Under the pieces are notes generated by a model. It ran no database searches. It was not told the origin of the DNA and was given only the letters and a program-made list of their open reading frames with translations. DNA of 64,000 nt from Clostridia bacterium (lineage in GTDB: Bacteria; Bacillota; Clostridia; Oscillospirales; CAG-272): contig JAFTRY010000011.1 in the NCBI GenBank assembly GCA_017462035.1, positions 1 to 64,000 of the forward strand, written 5' to 3'. Shown piece after piece: positions 1 to 7,852 of the stretch. Both the position numbers and the translations under genes were made by a program. Position 1 is the first letter of the stretch, and every line of letters begins with the position of its first letter.

Positions 1-36
1 GCGCAGATCTGATACGGGCTTAATGTTTGGCATCAT
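1..36 (-). CDS. Phd/YefM-type antitoxin, N-terminal fragment cut by window edge
   Basis: Only the first twelve codons are inside the window, reading leftwards off the edge. They spell MMPNIKPVSDLR, which I recognise as the usual start of Phd/YefM antitoxins in Firmicutes. A strong AAGGAGG site lies seven bases before the double ATG, and a good promoter lies upstream at 70-98. In the family this domain binds DNA as autorepressor and neutralises a RelE/ParE or Doc toxin. The toxin partner would lie outside the window; the broken RelE/ParE relic at 1745-1995 is a different, decayed toxin. The call rests on a short N-terminus, so it is moderately sure. Confidence 0.6.
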   Translation of the reverse strand, partial: MMPNIKPVSDLR

Positions 37-69
37 AAATTCCTCCTTTGTTTGTATTCTGCTGTATTT

Positions 70-98
70 ATTATACACTAATTCTTCGTAAAATTCAA
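70..98 (-). promoter_or_regulatory. Sigma-A type promoter of the Phd/YefM gene
   Basis: On the minus strand the -35 box is TTGAAT (93-98) and the -10 box is TATAAT (70-75), 17 bases apart. The expected start of transcription is about 30 bases before the antitoxin ATG at 36. Confidence 0.6.
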
Positions 99-131
99 CA
101 GCAAAATCAAAACTTTCATAAAAAATTTATA

Positions 132-170
132 AAAGCAAGGGATGAACCGCTTGGGTACACCCCTTGCTTT
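132..170 (-). terminator. Rho-independent terminator after tnpV
   Basis: Arms AAAGCAAGGG (132-141) and CCCTTGCTTT (161-170) pair perfectly. On the minus strand the stem is followed by an AT-rich tail with a T run, placing it directly behind the TnpV stop codon at 175. Confidence 0.65.
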
Positions 171-174
171 CGGT

Positions 175-543
175 TTATGCGAGTATCAGTTCACGCATTA
201 CGGTTTCTTCGGCAGAGCTACGAACGTTGTTCATCATCTGCACCCACCGCATTTGGTCGGTCGCCTTTAGGTGTTCATCGATACCTTGAGCCTTAGCAAA
301 CTCTACTGTCAGAGAGTTCAGCATTTCGTGTGCCTGTTCGTCGATCTCGGCAAGGTAGGCGTTGAGTTGTCCTTCGCCGAGCAGGGCGGAATACCTTCCG
401 CGACGGTGCTGCTTGAGGTAGTCGAGGTGCATCCGTCCGTATTTGCCGATTGGCTTCTGTTCGGGAAGCTCCACATCGGGAACGAGGTTGCCGTTTTCCT
501 CGCGGTATGTACCTCCAAGCTGTTCGTAAATGGTTTGTTTCAT
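175..543 (-). CDS. tnpV: TnpV-like transposon-encoded protein
   Basis: The 122-residue product starts MKQTIYEQLGGTY and has the pattern typical of TnpV proteins of clostridial integrative elements: a GKYGRMHLDYLKQHR block, a LNAYLAEIDEQA block and a C-terminal WVQMMNNVRSSAEE block. TnpV has no established biochemical role; it is a marker of Tn4451/ICE-like mobile DNA. I chose the inner ATG at 541-543, because GAAAGG lies about 12 bases upstream; a longer frame to 621 would overlap the end of the AbrB-like gene and adds unrelated residues. It sits in a decayed mobile zone with a truncated AbrB gene, but no transposase or recombinase is in view. Confidence 0.75.
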   Translation of the reverse strand: MKQTIYEQLGGTYREENGNLVPDVELPEQKPIGKYGRMHLDYLKQHRRGRYSALLGEGQLNAYLAEIDEQAHEMLNSLTVEFAKAQGIDEHLKATDQMRWVQMMNNVRSSAEETVMRELILA

Positions 544-610
544 GACATTTGCCATCCTTTCTTTTATTTTATGCCTCTCCGTATATTCATCGTTGAGTGC
601 ATATTTTTCG

Positions 611-796
611 TCATTTTTCACAATTCAGACCTATTCTTTTTGACAGTTCGAGCATTGCGAATATGAATTTGTTTTCGGATGTCAATGTTGTCTGCAACGG
701 GTCACCCTCGCGAATCCTCATAGTGCGTCTTATTTCCTTCGGAATCACGACCCTGCCAAGATCGTCGATCCGTCTTACAATTCCTGTTGCTTTCAT
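611..796 (-). CDS. Truncated AbrB/SpoVT-like transcriptional regulator
   Basis: The product (61 residues) begins MKATGIVRRIDDLGRVVIP and continues KEIRRTMRIREGDPL, the classical N-terminal swapped-hairpin DNA-binding domain of AbrB/SpoVT transition-state regulators. Family members then usually continue with EI-YTD--GE-IFKKYSP; here the sequence switches abruptly to QTTLTSENKFIFAMLELSKR and ends. That suggests a deletion or rearrangement that replaced the dimerisation tail. The start has AAGGAGATATAGAT directly before the ATG. It lies just upstream of tnpV on the same strand and probably travelled with it. It may still bind DNA, but I consider it a remnant as likely as a functional short regulator. 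Confidence 0.65.
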   Translation of the reverse strand: MKATGIVRRIDDLGRVVIPKEIRRTMRIREGDPLQTTLTSENKFIFAMLELSKRIGLNCEK

Positions 797-917
797 ATCT
801 ATATCTCCTTGAAAAACATTTTCTGCTTTAAGGATATTATTTGCAACCAAGGCGAAAAATATCCAAAAAATCAGTATAAACATAAAGCAAAGGAACCCCT
901 CCGTGTTTTCTCACCTA

Positions 918-945
918 TTGACAAAAGTAAAAATTATGGTAAAAT
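918..945 (+). promoter_or_regulatory. Promoter of the lipoprotein gene
   Basis: TTGACA (918-923) and TAAAAT (940-945) are spaced by 16 bases, about 60 bases before the lipoprotein ATG at 1008, which has an AGGAGG site. Confidence 0.6.
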
Positions 946-1007
946 AAATGTAAATCATAAAAGTCAGGAAATGGAGATAGAAACTTGTTGATAGGAGGAC
1001 AACTGAG

Positions 1008-1568
1008 ATGAAAAGAATCATTGCTGTTTTTGTAGTAACTGTGATACTCCTTTGTTGCCTAGCTTCTTGTGGTCTTTTTGTTAAAGAAGCGGAACGCGCA
1101 GAAGAAAGGAACTTTATCATAGACGGCGAAAAATATATTGGAACTTCCATCGGCTACACAGAACAAGGGCGAAGAATTGCGAAAGCCGATAGCTTTGATA
1201 TAATGGAGATCCCCGAGGACAAAGATCATAATTTTCTCGTCGTCAGAAGCTTTCTTGATGATTGGACAATTGTTAGAGAATCGTATGTTATACCTACCGA
1301 AGGTGGGGTGAGCGTTGCTTATTTGGGGCGCGAACGAGTTGCCGACGGAGTTAAATGGAATATGGTTCAAAGCATTCTAAATCAAGATTTTCAAGGTGAG
1401 TTTACGATAGCCGCAGAAGTACAAAACAAACACGAAAACGAATTCACAACCAACGTAATGAACGCGGTAAAATCTATTAAGGTAGGATATGAGGATTGTC
1501 CGGTAGGTACAGATTGGATCGGTAGCTTTGGTAATATCAACGGTAAATTGGTTTTTATAAAAAACTGA
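1008..1568 (+). CDS. Lipoprotein of unknown function, probably frameshifted near its 3' end
   Basis: The 186-residue product has a signal peptide with a lipobox LASC (cysteine near residue 21), so it should be exported and lipid-anchored. I do not recognise the mature domain; it is acidic, has no obvious repeats and resembles small clostridial lipoproteins only in general form. The start at 1008 follows TAGGAGGACAACTGAG. The frame stops at 1566-1568 directly after a run of six A (1559-1564). Removing one A opens a frame that continues for 37 codons to the TAG at 1675-1677, with coherent protein-like composition (TEDYTDGDRKYTCYILKDEY and onwards). The full protein is therefore likely about 220 residues, and the run may be a sequencing error, a mutation or a slippage site. 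Confidence 0.7.
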   Translation: MKRIIAVFVVTVILLCCLASCGLFVKEAERAEERNFIIDGEKYIGTSIGYTEQGRRIAKADSFDIMEIPEDKDHNFLVVRSFLDDWTIVRESYVIPTEGGVSVAYLGRERVADGVKWNMVQSILNQDFQGEFTIAAEVQNKHENEFTTNVMNAVKSIKVGYEDCPVGTDWIGSFGNINGKLVFIKN

Positions 1569-1675
1569 AGATTATACGGACGGCGACCGAAAATATACAT
1601 GCTATATCCTGAAAGACGAATATCAAGAACTGTTCAGGAATAACGTTAATAAAGAGTTTGAAATAATAGCTGAAT

Positions 1676-1707
1676 AGAAAAATCGCCCTCGTTCCAAAAG
1701 GAGCGAG
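1676..1707 (-). terminator. Possible terminator on the minus strand
   Basis: CTCGTTCC (1688-1695) and GGAGCGAG (1700-1707) form an 8-bp stem with one G-U pair around an AAAA loop. On the minus strand a T-rich tail follows. It lies behind the broken RelE/ParE relic. Confidence 0.35.
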
Positions 1708-1744
1708 AAAATGCTTATTCATCGTATGACTTCCCAAAGGGTAT

Positions 1745-1995
1745 CTACATAAAGTTCCGTCTGCCGTAGAGTGTACGGATGATACGCACCTCGTGGCTCT
1801 CCTCCTTATAAAATGCGGCGTAGTTGCAGCAGGCAAGGACGCGGTAGGCACTTCAAGATTAATAATTGAGGAAAGCGGAGCATCGATTTCGGAAAATCCG
1901 CGAACTGGCGAATTCGCTTCATAATCTTTTGGATAAGTTGAATACATTCCTATTTCTTTTTCGTATTGCTCAATGTGTCCTATATTCTCTCGACA
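1745..1995 (-). pseudogene. Broken RelE/ParE-family toxin
   Basis: Two reading frames carry adjoining parts of a RelE/ParE toxin. Upstream, one minus frame reads RGFSEIDAPLSSIIN, the usual mid-region of this family (compare G-PLSS). Then another frame reads YRVLACCNYAAFYKEE and ends VRIIRTLYGRRNFM before the TAG at 1745-1747, the typical C-terminal strands with the GRR motif. The frames cannot be joined without at least one shift near 1850, and the ATG near 1995 is in yet another frame. The gene is therefore dead. It supports reading the first 2 kb as a decayed accessory zone. Confidence 0.6.
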
Positions 1996-1998
1996 TAA

Positions 1999-2052
1999 AA
2001 AACACCCTCCTATTGTAGATATATTTCTATTCTACCGTAGGAGGATTTTTTT
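1999..2052. terminator. Bidirectional terminator hairpin
   Basis: CCTCCTATTGTAGA (2006-2019) pairs with TCTACCGTAGGAGG (2031-2044) with two mismatches. It has a run of A on its left and seven T on its right, so it can stop transcription in both directions. It separates the mobile zone from the 3' end of the polysaccharide operon. Bases 2053-2128 hold nothing I recognise. Confidence 0.65.
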
Positions 2053-2128
2053 CAATTGTCAGCTTTTAACGGACTTACACGGGGAAATCTGGAGAGCACC
2101 TTTTCCACAATCAAATCGTCTCGTATTT

Positions 2129-3289
2129 TTATCCCTGTAAATCCAACGCCTGCAACAAAGAATCCATTTCAGCAATTTGCTGGGGACTCAACTCCTTACT
2201 TTTGTTCAACTCTTGTATTGAGCGATGAAAACCACCAGTAAATAATAACTTTCCCCATCGACGGAGTTCCATGAAAGGAAGTAACCATTTGTACTTTTGT
2301 AAAATTGGATAGTGATATTTGATCACATTATAGGGAAGAAAGATTCGACCAAGAGCATAGTGAATTTGCCCTCTCTGACGTGTACGTCCTACTACTATAC
2401 GGTTGTGTTTGGTTCCGTATATCCCCCCCTGTAGAATATACTCCTGCATTCGGAATATTATCTCGTCCGGTACCTCTTCAGAAAACCAAACATCCGCGGT
2501 CTTTCTTGTCACTCGGGCAAAGGTCAAAAGTTCACCATCAGCCAACAACTTTTCCCGCCGAGCAATGTTGTACTCCAAACGATGATCCATCAACCAAAGA
2601 TCTAAAAAGGATCGGATACCACACCCGCCGAGCATCACATGTTTTGCCATATGTGCAACATGATAAAAATAAAACACTTCGTCGGTCAACTCATGATAAT
2701 ACACACTACCCTCTCGTGGGTGACTTTGATCCCATACTGTTGACAACACCTTTCCTGCCTTTTTCGAAATTCCGTCTTCAATCAGCTCATAATGAAGTTC
2801 CACGTGGACGCCCCCTGGCGAAAACATCGAGATATCGTGGGATCCCTTCCCCGCGTTTCGATATTCCAGCTGTTTGGTTAAAATCCGCGCTGCATCCTCT
2901 AGATGCTCCTTAGCCACCAATACATCAATATCACAGCTAGTTCGCATCCACGCCTCGGGGTAATAGGAACGAAGAACAGCTCCCTTCAAAGGGATGAACG
3001 GAATTTGTCCGGTCTCTAGAACCTGACAAATTCGTTCCAATTCAAAGTTAATTCGTTCGTATCTAAGAACAGCAACCATTTTCTGTCTTTTGAAGTTTTG
3101 CGATAATTTATCTTCGCCAAGCATCCCCAATTTTACTAAGGCATCGCTCACCAAATGCACCACATCGTGTGCTTGGGACAACGCGTAAAGTTTAGGCAAT
3201 AGCGGTTGTATTGTCTTAGAATCTAGTTCTGCTGAAGTTTCACAACACTCATAACGAATCAAATGAAATAGTAGTTCCTGAATTTCCAT
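2129..3289 (-). CDS. Uncharacterised nucleotidyltransferase-fold protein (PF14907 type)
   Basis: The 386-residue product carries the block IPFIPLKGAVLRSYYP followed by SCDIDVLV, the pol-beta-like nucleotidyltransferase signature with the D-x-D metal pair, as in the uncharacterised nucleotidyltransferase family PF14907. A later HVELHYEL block is also typical. The substrate is unknown; homologues are often last or near last in polysaccharide or peptide-modification loci. It is the last gene of the long operon, 47 bases after gmhA, with AAGGAG before its ATG. By position it probably modifies a sugar, lipid carrier or protein of the glycan pathway, but that is inference. Length and motifs look intact. 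Confidence 0.65.
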   Translation of the reverse strand: MEIQELLFHLIRYECCETSAELDSKTIQPLLPKLYALSQAHDVVHLVSDALVKLGMLGEDKLSQNFKRQKMVAVLRYERINFELERICQVLETGQIPFIPLKGAVLRSYYPEAWMRTSCDIDVLVAKEHLEDAARILTKQLEYRNAGKGSHDISMFSPGGVHVELHYELIEDGISKKAGKVLSTVWDQSHPREGSVYYHELTDEVFYFYHVAHMAKHVMLGGCGIRSFLDLWLMDHRLEYNIARREKLLADGELLTFARVTRKTADVWFSEEVPDEIIFRMQEYILQGGIYGTKHNRIVVGRTRQRGQIHYALGRIFLPYNVIKYHYPILQKYKWLLPFMELRRWGKLLFTGGFHRSIQELNKSKELSPQQIAEMDSLLQALDLQG

Positions 3290-3336
3290 AATTCTCCTTT
3301 GGTCAACATCAATCTCGAAGCGCTAAGGGCTCATAT

Positions 3337-3987
3337 CTATGCCTCACCAAAAAAATGATTCTCTAACATCAAACACAGTGTGTGGTATACAGGCAAATGA
3401 AGTTCCTGAACCTTGTATGTTTCCTGTTCTGGAACGCAAATGCAAACGTCAGAAATTTGCAAAAGAGAGCCTCCCGAGCAACCAGTCATCCCGAGTACCT
3501 TCATTCCCAAAGCTTTAGCAACCACCGCTGCGTTCACCACGTTTTGTGCGTTTCCAGAGGTTGAAATTCCGAGGAAAACATCCCCATCCACGCCATATCC
3601 GTAAAGTTGTTGCGCATACACCAGTGCTCCTCCATTTTCTACATCATTCATAAATGCTGTACTCATAGCCGAATGATTGTCCAGCGCAATGGATGGAAGT
3701 GCTCTCTGAAGTTTCTGAGCAAGCTCAGCTCCTCGAATCGAATCCACAGACATCAACCGAGCTTCAAAGACCTTCGAACAAGGTCTGGGGAGGCAAAAAC
3801 CCTTCATCATTTCTCCAACTATATGATTAGCGTCTGAGCAACTTCCTCCGTTTCCGGCAATCAGCAATTTCTTGCCTTTAGAAAAGCTATCTTCCATAAT
3901 TTTATAAGAACGCTCCACACTCTCGCGGCATGGACCTAATACCGGATAACGCAAAATTAGGTTCTCAATCAATTGTTTCGCCTTCAT
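3337..3987 (-). CDS. gmhA: Sedoheptulose-7-phosphate isomerase (phosphoheptose isomerase)
   Basis: GmhA converts sedoheptulose 7-phosphate to D-glycero-D-manno-heptose 7-phosphate in the cytoplasm. The 216-residue product is a single SIS domain: LLIAGNGGSCSDANHIVGE (phosphosugar loop, near residue 45), DVFLGISTSGNAQNVVNA, and a C-terminal VQELHLPVYHTLCLMLE helix that supplies the family's catalytic/metal-binding Glu-Leu-His. I chose the ATG at 3985-3987 because GAGGAGG lies six bases before it; a longer frame overlaps the end of the preceding gene. It directly follows the HddC-GmhB fusion and completes the GDP-heptose route with hddA at 6827. Confidence 0.85.
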   Translation of the reverse strand: MKAKQLIENLILRYPVLGPCRESVERSYKIMEDSFSKGKKLLIAGNGGSCSDANHIVGEMMKGFCLPRPCSKVFEARLMSVDSIRGAELAQKLQRALPSIALDNHSAMSTAFMNDVENGGALVYAQQLYGYGVDGDVFLGISTSGNAQNVVNAAVVAKALGMKVLGMTGCSGGSLLQISDVCICVPEQETYKVQELHLPVYHTLCLMLENHFFGEA

Positions 3988-4003
3988 TATATTCCTCCTC
4001 ATA

Positions 4004-5269
4004 TTACATTTCAATAATCATATTGACTGCGGCAAGAAGATCTTTTGCAGTTATGGTAGTACCTTCACCGCCCCTCAGGAGAACTGTTTTACATCCTGCT
4101 TTTTCTCCACAGGATACATCATTTTCGCTGTCACCAATCATCCAAGATTTCGACAAATCAATATTAAAATCATTTGCAGCCTGTAGCAACATCCCCGGTT
4201 TTGGCTTTCTACATTCGCAGTCGATCTTCAATTTTGAAATTTCTCCAACATAGCCACGATGGGGGTGATGAGGGCAATAATAAATAGCGTCCAGGTATGC
4301 ACCCCCTTGTCCGAGTAATGTCTCCATCTTTTGATGAATCGTCTCCAGTTCGATAGTCGTAACCTCGCCTCTGGCAATCACAGGTTGGTTTGTGACAACA
4401 ATGGCAAGATATCCACTATTATTAATTTTTCTTATAGCTTCTTCCACCCCTTTATAAAGCTCAAAGTGCTCAATATCGGTAAGAAACCCCACATAGCGAT
4501 TAATCGTTCCATCCCGATCCAAGAAAATTGCCCTCTGCTTTCGTCTTAAATTTTTTGCTTGGACATAACCCATGCGGAAGTCGTTACAGACGGTTTCATA
4601 GCGATCAGGAGTCCCCATGTCTTTAACATATTCCGGGCTATCGTAAGCATACATCGCTCCTGTTCCCGCCAACGGCTGTAGTAGATCACGATCCAGATCA
4701 ATTTTTTCTTGATAAACCTTCTTTTCAAGAATCTTCGGAGAAAGCACATGTAATCCCGCATTGACTCGATTTTTATAATATTGTGGTCGTATGTTTTCCC
4801 TTGTTATCCATTTTTCTACTTGATTTTCCTTATTGCATAAAACAAGAGCACTATCATACGGATGACTGTTTGGATGAGTAAAAAGAGTCGCCACCCCTCC
4901 CTTGGCATGGTGGTATTGAACAAAGCGGTTGAAATCAATATCAAAAATCACGTCACCATTTAAAAGCAAAAAGTCTTCCTTCAAGCAGTTTTTCAATTTG
5001 TACAATGCACCCGCATTGCCTAACGGATGATCCTCAATATAGTATTCGATATTTACTCCAAAACGTGAACCATCTCCAAAGTAATCCATAATAACATGAC
5101 CCAAGTGACCAACTGTAATAATCAGATCTGTGAAATTCTGCGTCCGAAGGCATTCAATTTCACGCTCCAACACCGGCTTCCCACCAATTCGAATCATTGG
5201 CTTTGGGATATCACTGGCGACAGAAGAAATTCGCGTTCCCTTACCACCAGCCATTAAAACTGTCTTCAA
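4004..5269 (-). CDS. Fusion of heptose-1-phosphate nucleotidyltransferase (HddC type) and heptose-bisphosphate phosphatase (GmhB type)
   Basis: Residues 1 to about 235 are a sugar nucleotidyltransferase: MAGGKGTRI and PKPMIRIGGKPVLE at the N-terminus, LLNGDVIFDIDF for metal binding. From about 247 there is a HAD phosphatase with LDRDGTINR, a central VVTNQPVIARGE, a zinc-type CPHHPHRG...CECRKPKPGM block as in GmhB, and WMIGDSENDVSCG. In the GDP-heptose pathway GmhB removes the 7-phosphate from the 1,7-bisphosphate and HddC then adds GMP; here both steps sit on one chain in the reverse order. Each domain has its key residues and about normal length, so the fusion looks real. It lies two bases behind wzx and overlaps the upstream region of gmhA. 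Confidence 0.85.
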   Translation of the reverse strand: MKTVLMAGGKGTRISSVASDIPKPMIRIGGKPVLEREIECLRTQNFTDLIITVGHLGHVIMDYFGDGSRFGVNIEYYIEDHPLGNAGALYKLKNCLKEDFLLLNGDVIFDIDFNRFVQYHHAKGGVATLFTHPNSHPYDSALVLCNKENQVEKWITRENIRPQYYKNRVNAGLHVLSPKILEKKVYQEKIDLDRDLLQPLAGTGAMYAYDSPEYVKDMGTPDRYETVCNDFRMGYVQAKNLRRKQRAIFLDRDGTINRYVGFLTDIEHFELYKGVEEAIRKINNSGYLAIVVTNQPVIARGEVTTIELETIHQKMETLLGQGGAYLDAIYYCPHHPHRGYVGEISKLKIDCECRKPKPGMLLQAANDFNIDLSKSWMIGDSENDVSCGEKAGCKTVLLRGGEGTTITAKDLLAAVNMIIEM

Positions 5270-5271
5270 TT

Positions 5272-6813
5272 TTATACCCCTTTTCGTGTTTTTGCTCTAA
5301 AAATTTTTTTAAAAATCATCTCGCGATCTACCCGATCAAGTACAATCATAAGATGGATTATCGCGCCAAGAACCAGACAAATCCCCCCCACCAAAAACAA
5401 CCCGGTCCAAGTAGAGGGACGATACAGGATTCTCAATAGATAAAACGCCATTGTAATTACTCCGCTCGACAAGATATGGCGAAGTAGCGACGGATAAAAT
5501 GTCCACTTTGAAACCCCAAGACAATGTGCAGAATACATTGGATTAAACACGAAGTTGACAAGCCACGAAAGTATCGTTGTCGTGATAACCACCGCATATA
5601 CATCCATCTCTGTATATCGAATCAAGAAATACATTCCCACCACGTTCAAAAATCCAGATACTACAGTAACATAGCAAGGGATTTTATTTTTGACAGTTAG
5701 TGTATAGATGTAATACAGTGGATAAACAGCACCCTCAATAACTGTTCCAATGATAGTGATTATTGAAATCATGTGTATAACCCCGATATCCTGACTGGGG
5801 GTCCACAGGGTGTAATATTCCATGCCAAAAACAGCAAGAAATCCGAATGCTACATTAGAAATCACACCGTTCAACTTAATTCCCAGTCGAAATAGTCGCA
5901 CCTGCTTCTCTTTTTCATCTTCAACAAAAGCCTTTAATTGCAGCGGTTGCAGAGGCTGGGAAAGCAGTTGAAACATGGTTGAGAAAATAGTTGAAACGGT
6001 CTTAACAACCGCTAACTGTCCGGAACGCAGAGCAGAGAGCATTACGTTACAAACCCAAAGATCCAAACCACTATTCAGTAGATTTCCTATATTATTCACC
6101 GAATCCCAAATTCCAGCAAAAAATATCTCCTTGATGTGAGCAAATGAAAAAAAACGTTTTTTCATCCTCAGTTCTGGAGTATACTTTCTGGTAATCGCTA
6201 CGTTTGCAACACCAATTACCATCGACGAAAGTATTAAACCAATTCCAACATAGTAAATTCTTACCGAAAACATGCAAAAGGCGTACATAAGAAACGCCGC
6301 TTCCACCACGTATGAAAAGCACTTTGCTATGCTTCCCAACTCCAGCCGATTTTTTATAATCGTCGCTGTCGTGAATACTGTTGTAGCAGATGAGATTACA
6401 AAGTTGATTACATCTAGAAAGAAGAGCCATTTAACTTCTATCAGTAAATGTTGAGGAATAGATAAAAAATATTGAAGAAAAACAATAATTCCCGATGCAA
6501 TTAATAAAACCACCGCACCCAAAAAGCAATCCGCCACGAATGCTGAAGTAAAATACTTATTGGCACTCTCAAAATCTCCTTTATGGTACTCAATAGATAT
6601 ATATCTTGCACAGAAGGAGTTGATCGCAATCGTCAAAATTGAAGCGTAGCCAGCAAAGGTTTTTGCCAACGACACAAAGCCATATGCCTCGGCTCCCATT
6701 GTCTCGGTAATATAGGACGTGAGAAAAAAAGAAATTGAATAGTTAATAACAACAGAGAATAAGGAAAATAGTACCGACAAAAAGAACTGTGTCTCAATTT
6801 TTCTATTATTCAT
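5272..6813 (-). CDS. wzx: Wzx-type polysaccharide flippase (MOP superfamily)
   Basis: The 513-residue product is almost entirely hydrophobic, with about fourteen predicted membrane spans, as in lipid-linked oligosaccharide flippases. It begins MNNRKIETQFFLSVLFSLFS and has the family's N-terminal FLTSYITETMGAEAYGFVSL region. Its role would be to move undecaprenyl-diphosphate-linked repeat units across the membrane for Wzy. I chose the ATG at 6811-6813, which has GGAGGG six bases upstream; the longer frame would run back into hddA. Note the unusual position between hddA and the next heptose gene, consistent with a repeat unit that contains heptose. Confidence 0.85.
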   Translation of the reverse strand: MNNRKIETQFFLSVLFSLFSVVINYSISFFLTSYITETMGAEAYGFVSLAKTFAGYASILTIAINSFCARYISIEYHKGDFESANKYFTSAFVADCFLGAVVLLIASGIIVFLQYFLSIPQHLLIEVKWLFFLDVINFVISSATTVFTTATIIKNRLELGSIAKCFSYVVEAAFLMYAFCMFSVRIYYVGIGLILSSMVIGVANVAITRKYTPELRMKKRFFSFAHIKEIFFAGIWDSVNNIGNLLNSGLDLWVCNVMLSALRSGQLAVVKTVSTIFSTMFQLLSQPLQPLQLKAFVEDEKEKQVRLFRLGIKLNGVISNVAFGFLAVFGMEYYTLWTPSQDIGVIHMISIITIIGTVIEGAVYPLYYIYTLTVKNKIPCYVTVVSGFLNVVGMYFLIRYTEMDVYAVVITTTILSWLVNFVFNPMYSAHCLGVSKWTFYPSLLRHILSSGVITMAFYLLRILYRPSTWTGLFLVGGICLVLGAIIHLMIVLDRVDREMIFKKIFRAKTRKGV

Positions 6814-6826
6814 TACGCGCCCTCCA

Positions 6827-7837
6827 TCAACTACGCCCGTTTCTTGGCACATAGGATTCCGGGGTGTAATGAATGATTTGTGTTCCTCCATTTTCAAACT
6901 TAAAGGGAATATACAGTAATTCCTTCATTGCCTGCTTAACTTCCTCCTGACGTTCGGGCTGAACATAGAATATCAAAAAGCCTCCACCTCCAGCGCCTAA
7001 TAGCTTGCCGCCCAAGGCACCTGCTGCCATTCCCTTTGCGTACAGCGCATCAATTCCGTCAGTTGAAATTGCCGATCCCGATTGTCTCTTCAAGCACCAT
7101 GTGTGATCTAAAAGATGTCCGAAATCATCCAGATCGGTATTGGAGTCTGTCAATATCTTCTCCGCCACATCGACCAGTGAATACATCTCATGAAGTTGTC
7201 TTACCTTATCACGCGCCGTTAAATTGTTTTTTTGCTGAATTGCCGATGAAAATCTGGTAAAGCCAGTGAAAAACATCATTAAATTATCATTAAGTCGTCT
7301 TTTTTTCTCTTCAGCTACGATGATGGGTTGAACTTTATAACCCTCAGCATCAAACTGTATACGATTGAACCCACCGTATGCGGCCGCAATCTGATCCTGC
7401 CATCCACCCGCCTCATCACACAAAACTCGTTCCAGATATATTGCCTCACTTGCCAACCTTTGTTTATCCACATATTTTCCCTTTAGGGCATAAAATGCAT
7501 TTAACATTCCTACAGCAAAGGACGAACTGGTTCCCAAACCTGAACGTGCCGGAAGATCTGCTTCGTAGGTCAGACGAATTTCCTGCATATCGAGCATCTT
7601 CATTGCATTTCTAATAGCAGGGTGCTGAATATCAGCCACATCATTTACCCTTTCAATCACCGAGTATGAAAGTTCAGTAGAATACTCAAAGAACCTTGGT
7701 AGATGGCGAACATTAACATAACAATACTTGTCAAAAGTTGTGGAGATCACAGCTCCCCCATACTCTCTAAAATAATTCTCCATGTCGGTTCCGCCACCAA
7801 AGAACGACATTCTAAATGGAGTTTTTGTAATAACCAT
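6827..7837 (-). CDS. hddA: D-glycero-alpha-D-manno-heptose-7-phosphate kinase
   Basis: HddA phosphorylates heptose 7-phosphate at C1 to give the alpha-1,7-bisphosphate that leads to the GDP-activated sugar. The 336-residue product starts MVITKTPFRMSFFGGGTDM, the usual HddA/GHMP N-terminus, and has the GHMP ATP loop LPARSGLGTSSSFAVG near residue 98 and the C-terminal LGGKLLGAGGGGFLIFY glycine-rich motif. The alpha-anomer-specific HddA family is distinct from the bifunctional HldE of the ADP route, which points to a GDP-heptose. It stands between a glycosyltransferase and wzx with short spacing. Confidence 0.85.
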   Translation of the reverse strand: MVITKTPFRMSFFGGGTDMENYFREYGGAVISTTFDKYCYVNVRHLPRFFEYSTELSYSVIERVNDVADIQHPAIRNAMKMLDMQEIRLTYEADLPARSGLGTSSSFAVGMLNAFYALKGKYVDKQRLASEAIYLERVLCDEAGGWQDQIAAAYGGFNRIQFDAEGYKVQPIIVAEEKKRRLNDNLMMFFTGFTRFSSAIQQKNNLTARDKVRQLHEMYSLVDVAEKILTDSNTDLDDFGHLLDHTWCLKRQSGSAISTDGIDALYAKGMAAGALGGKLLGAGGGGFLIFYVQPERQEEVKQAMKELLYIPFKFENGGTQIIHYTPESYVPRNGRS

Positions 7838-7852
7838 TTACAGTACCTCTTA

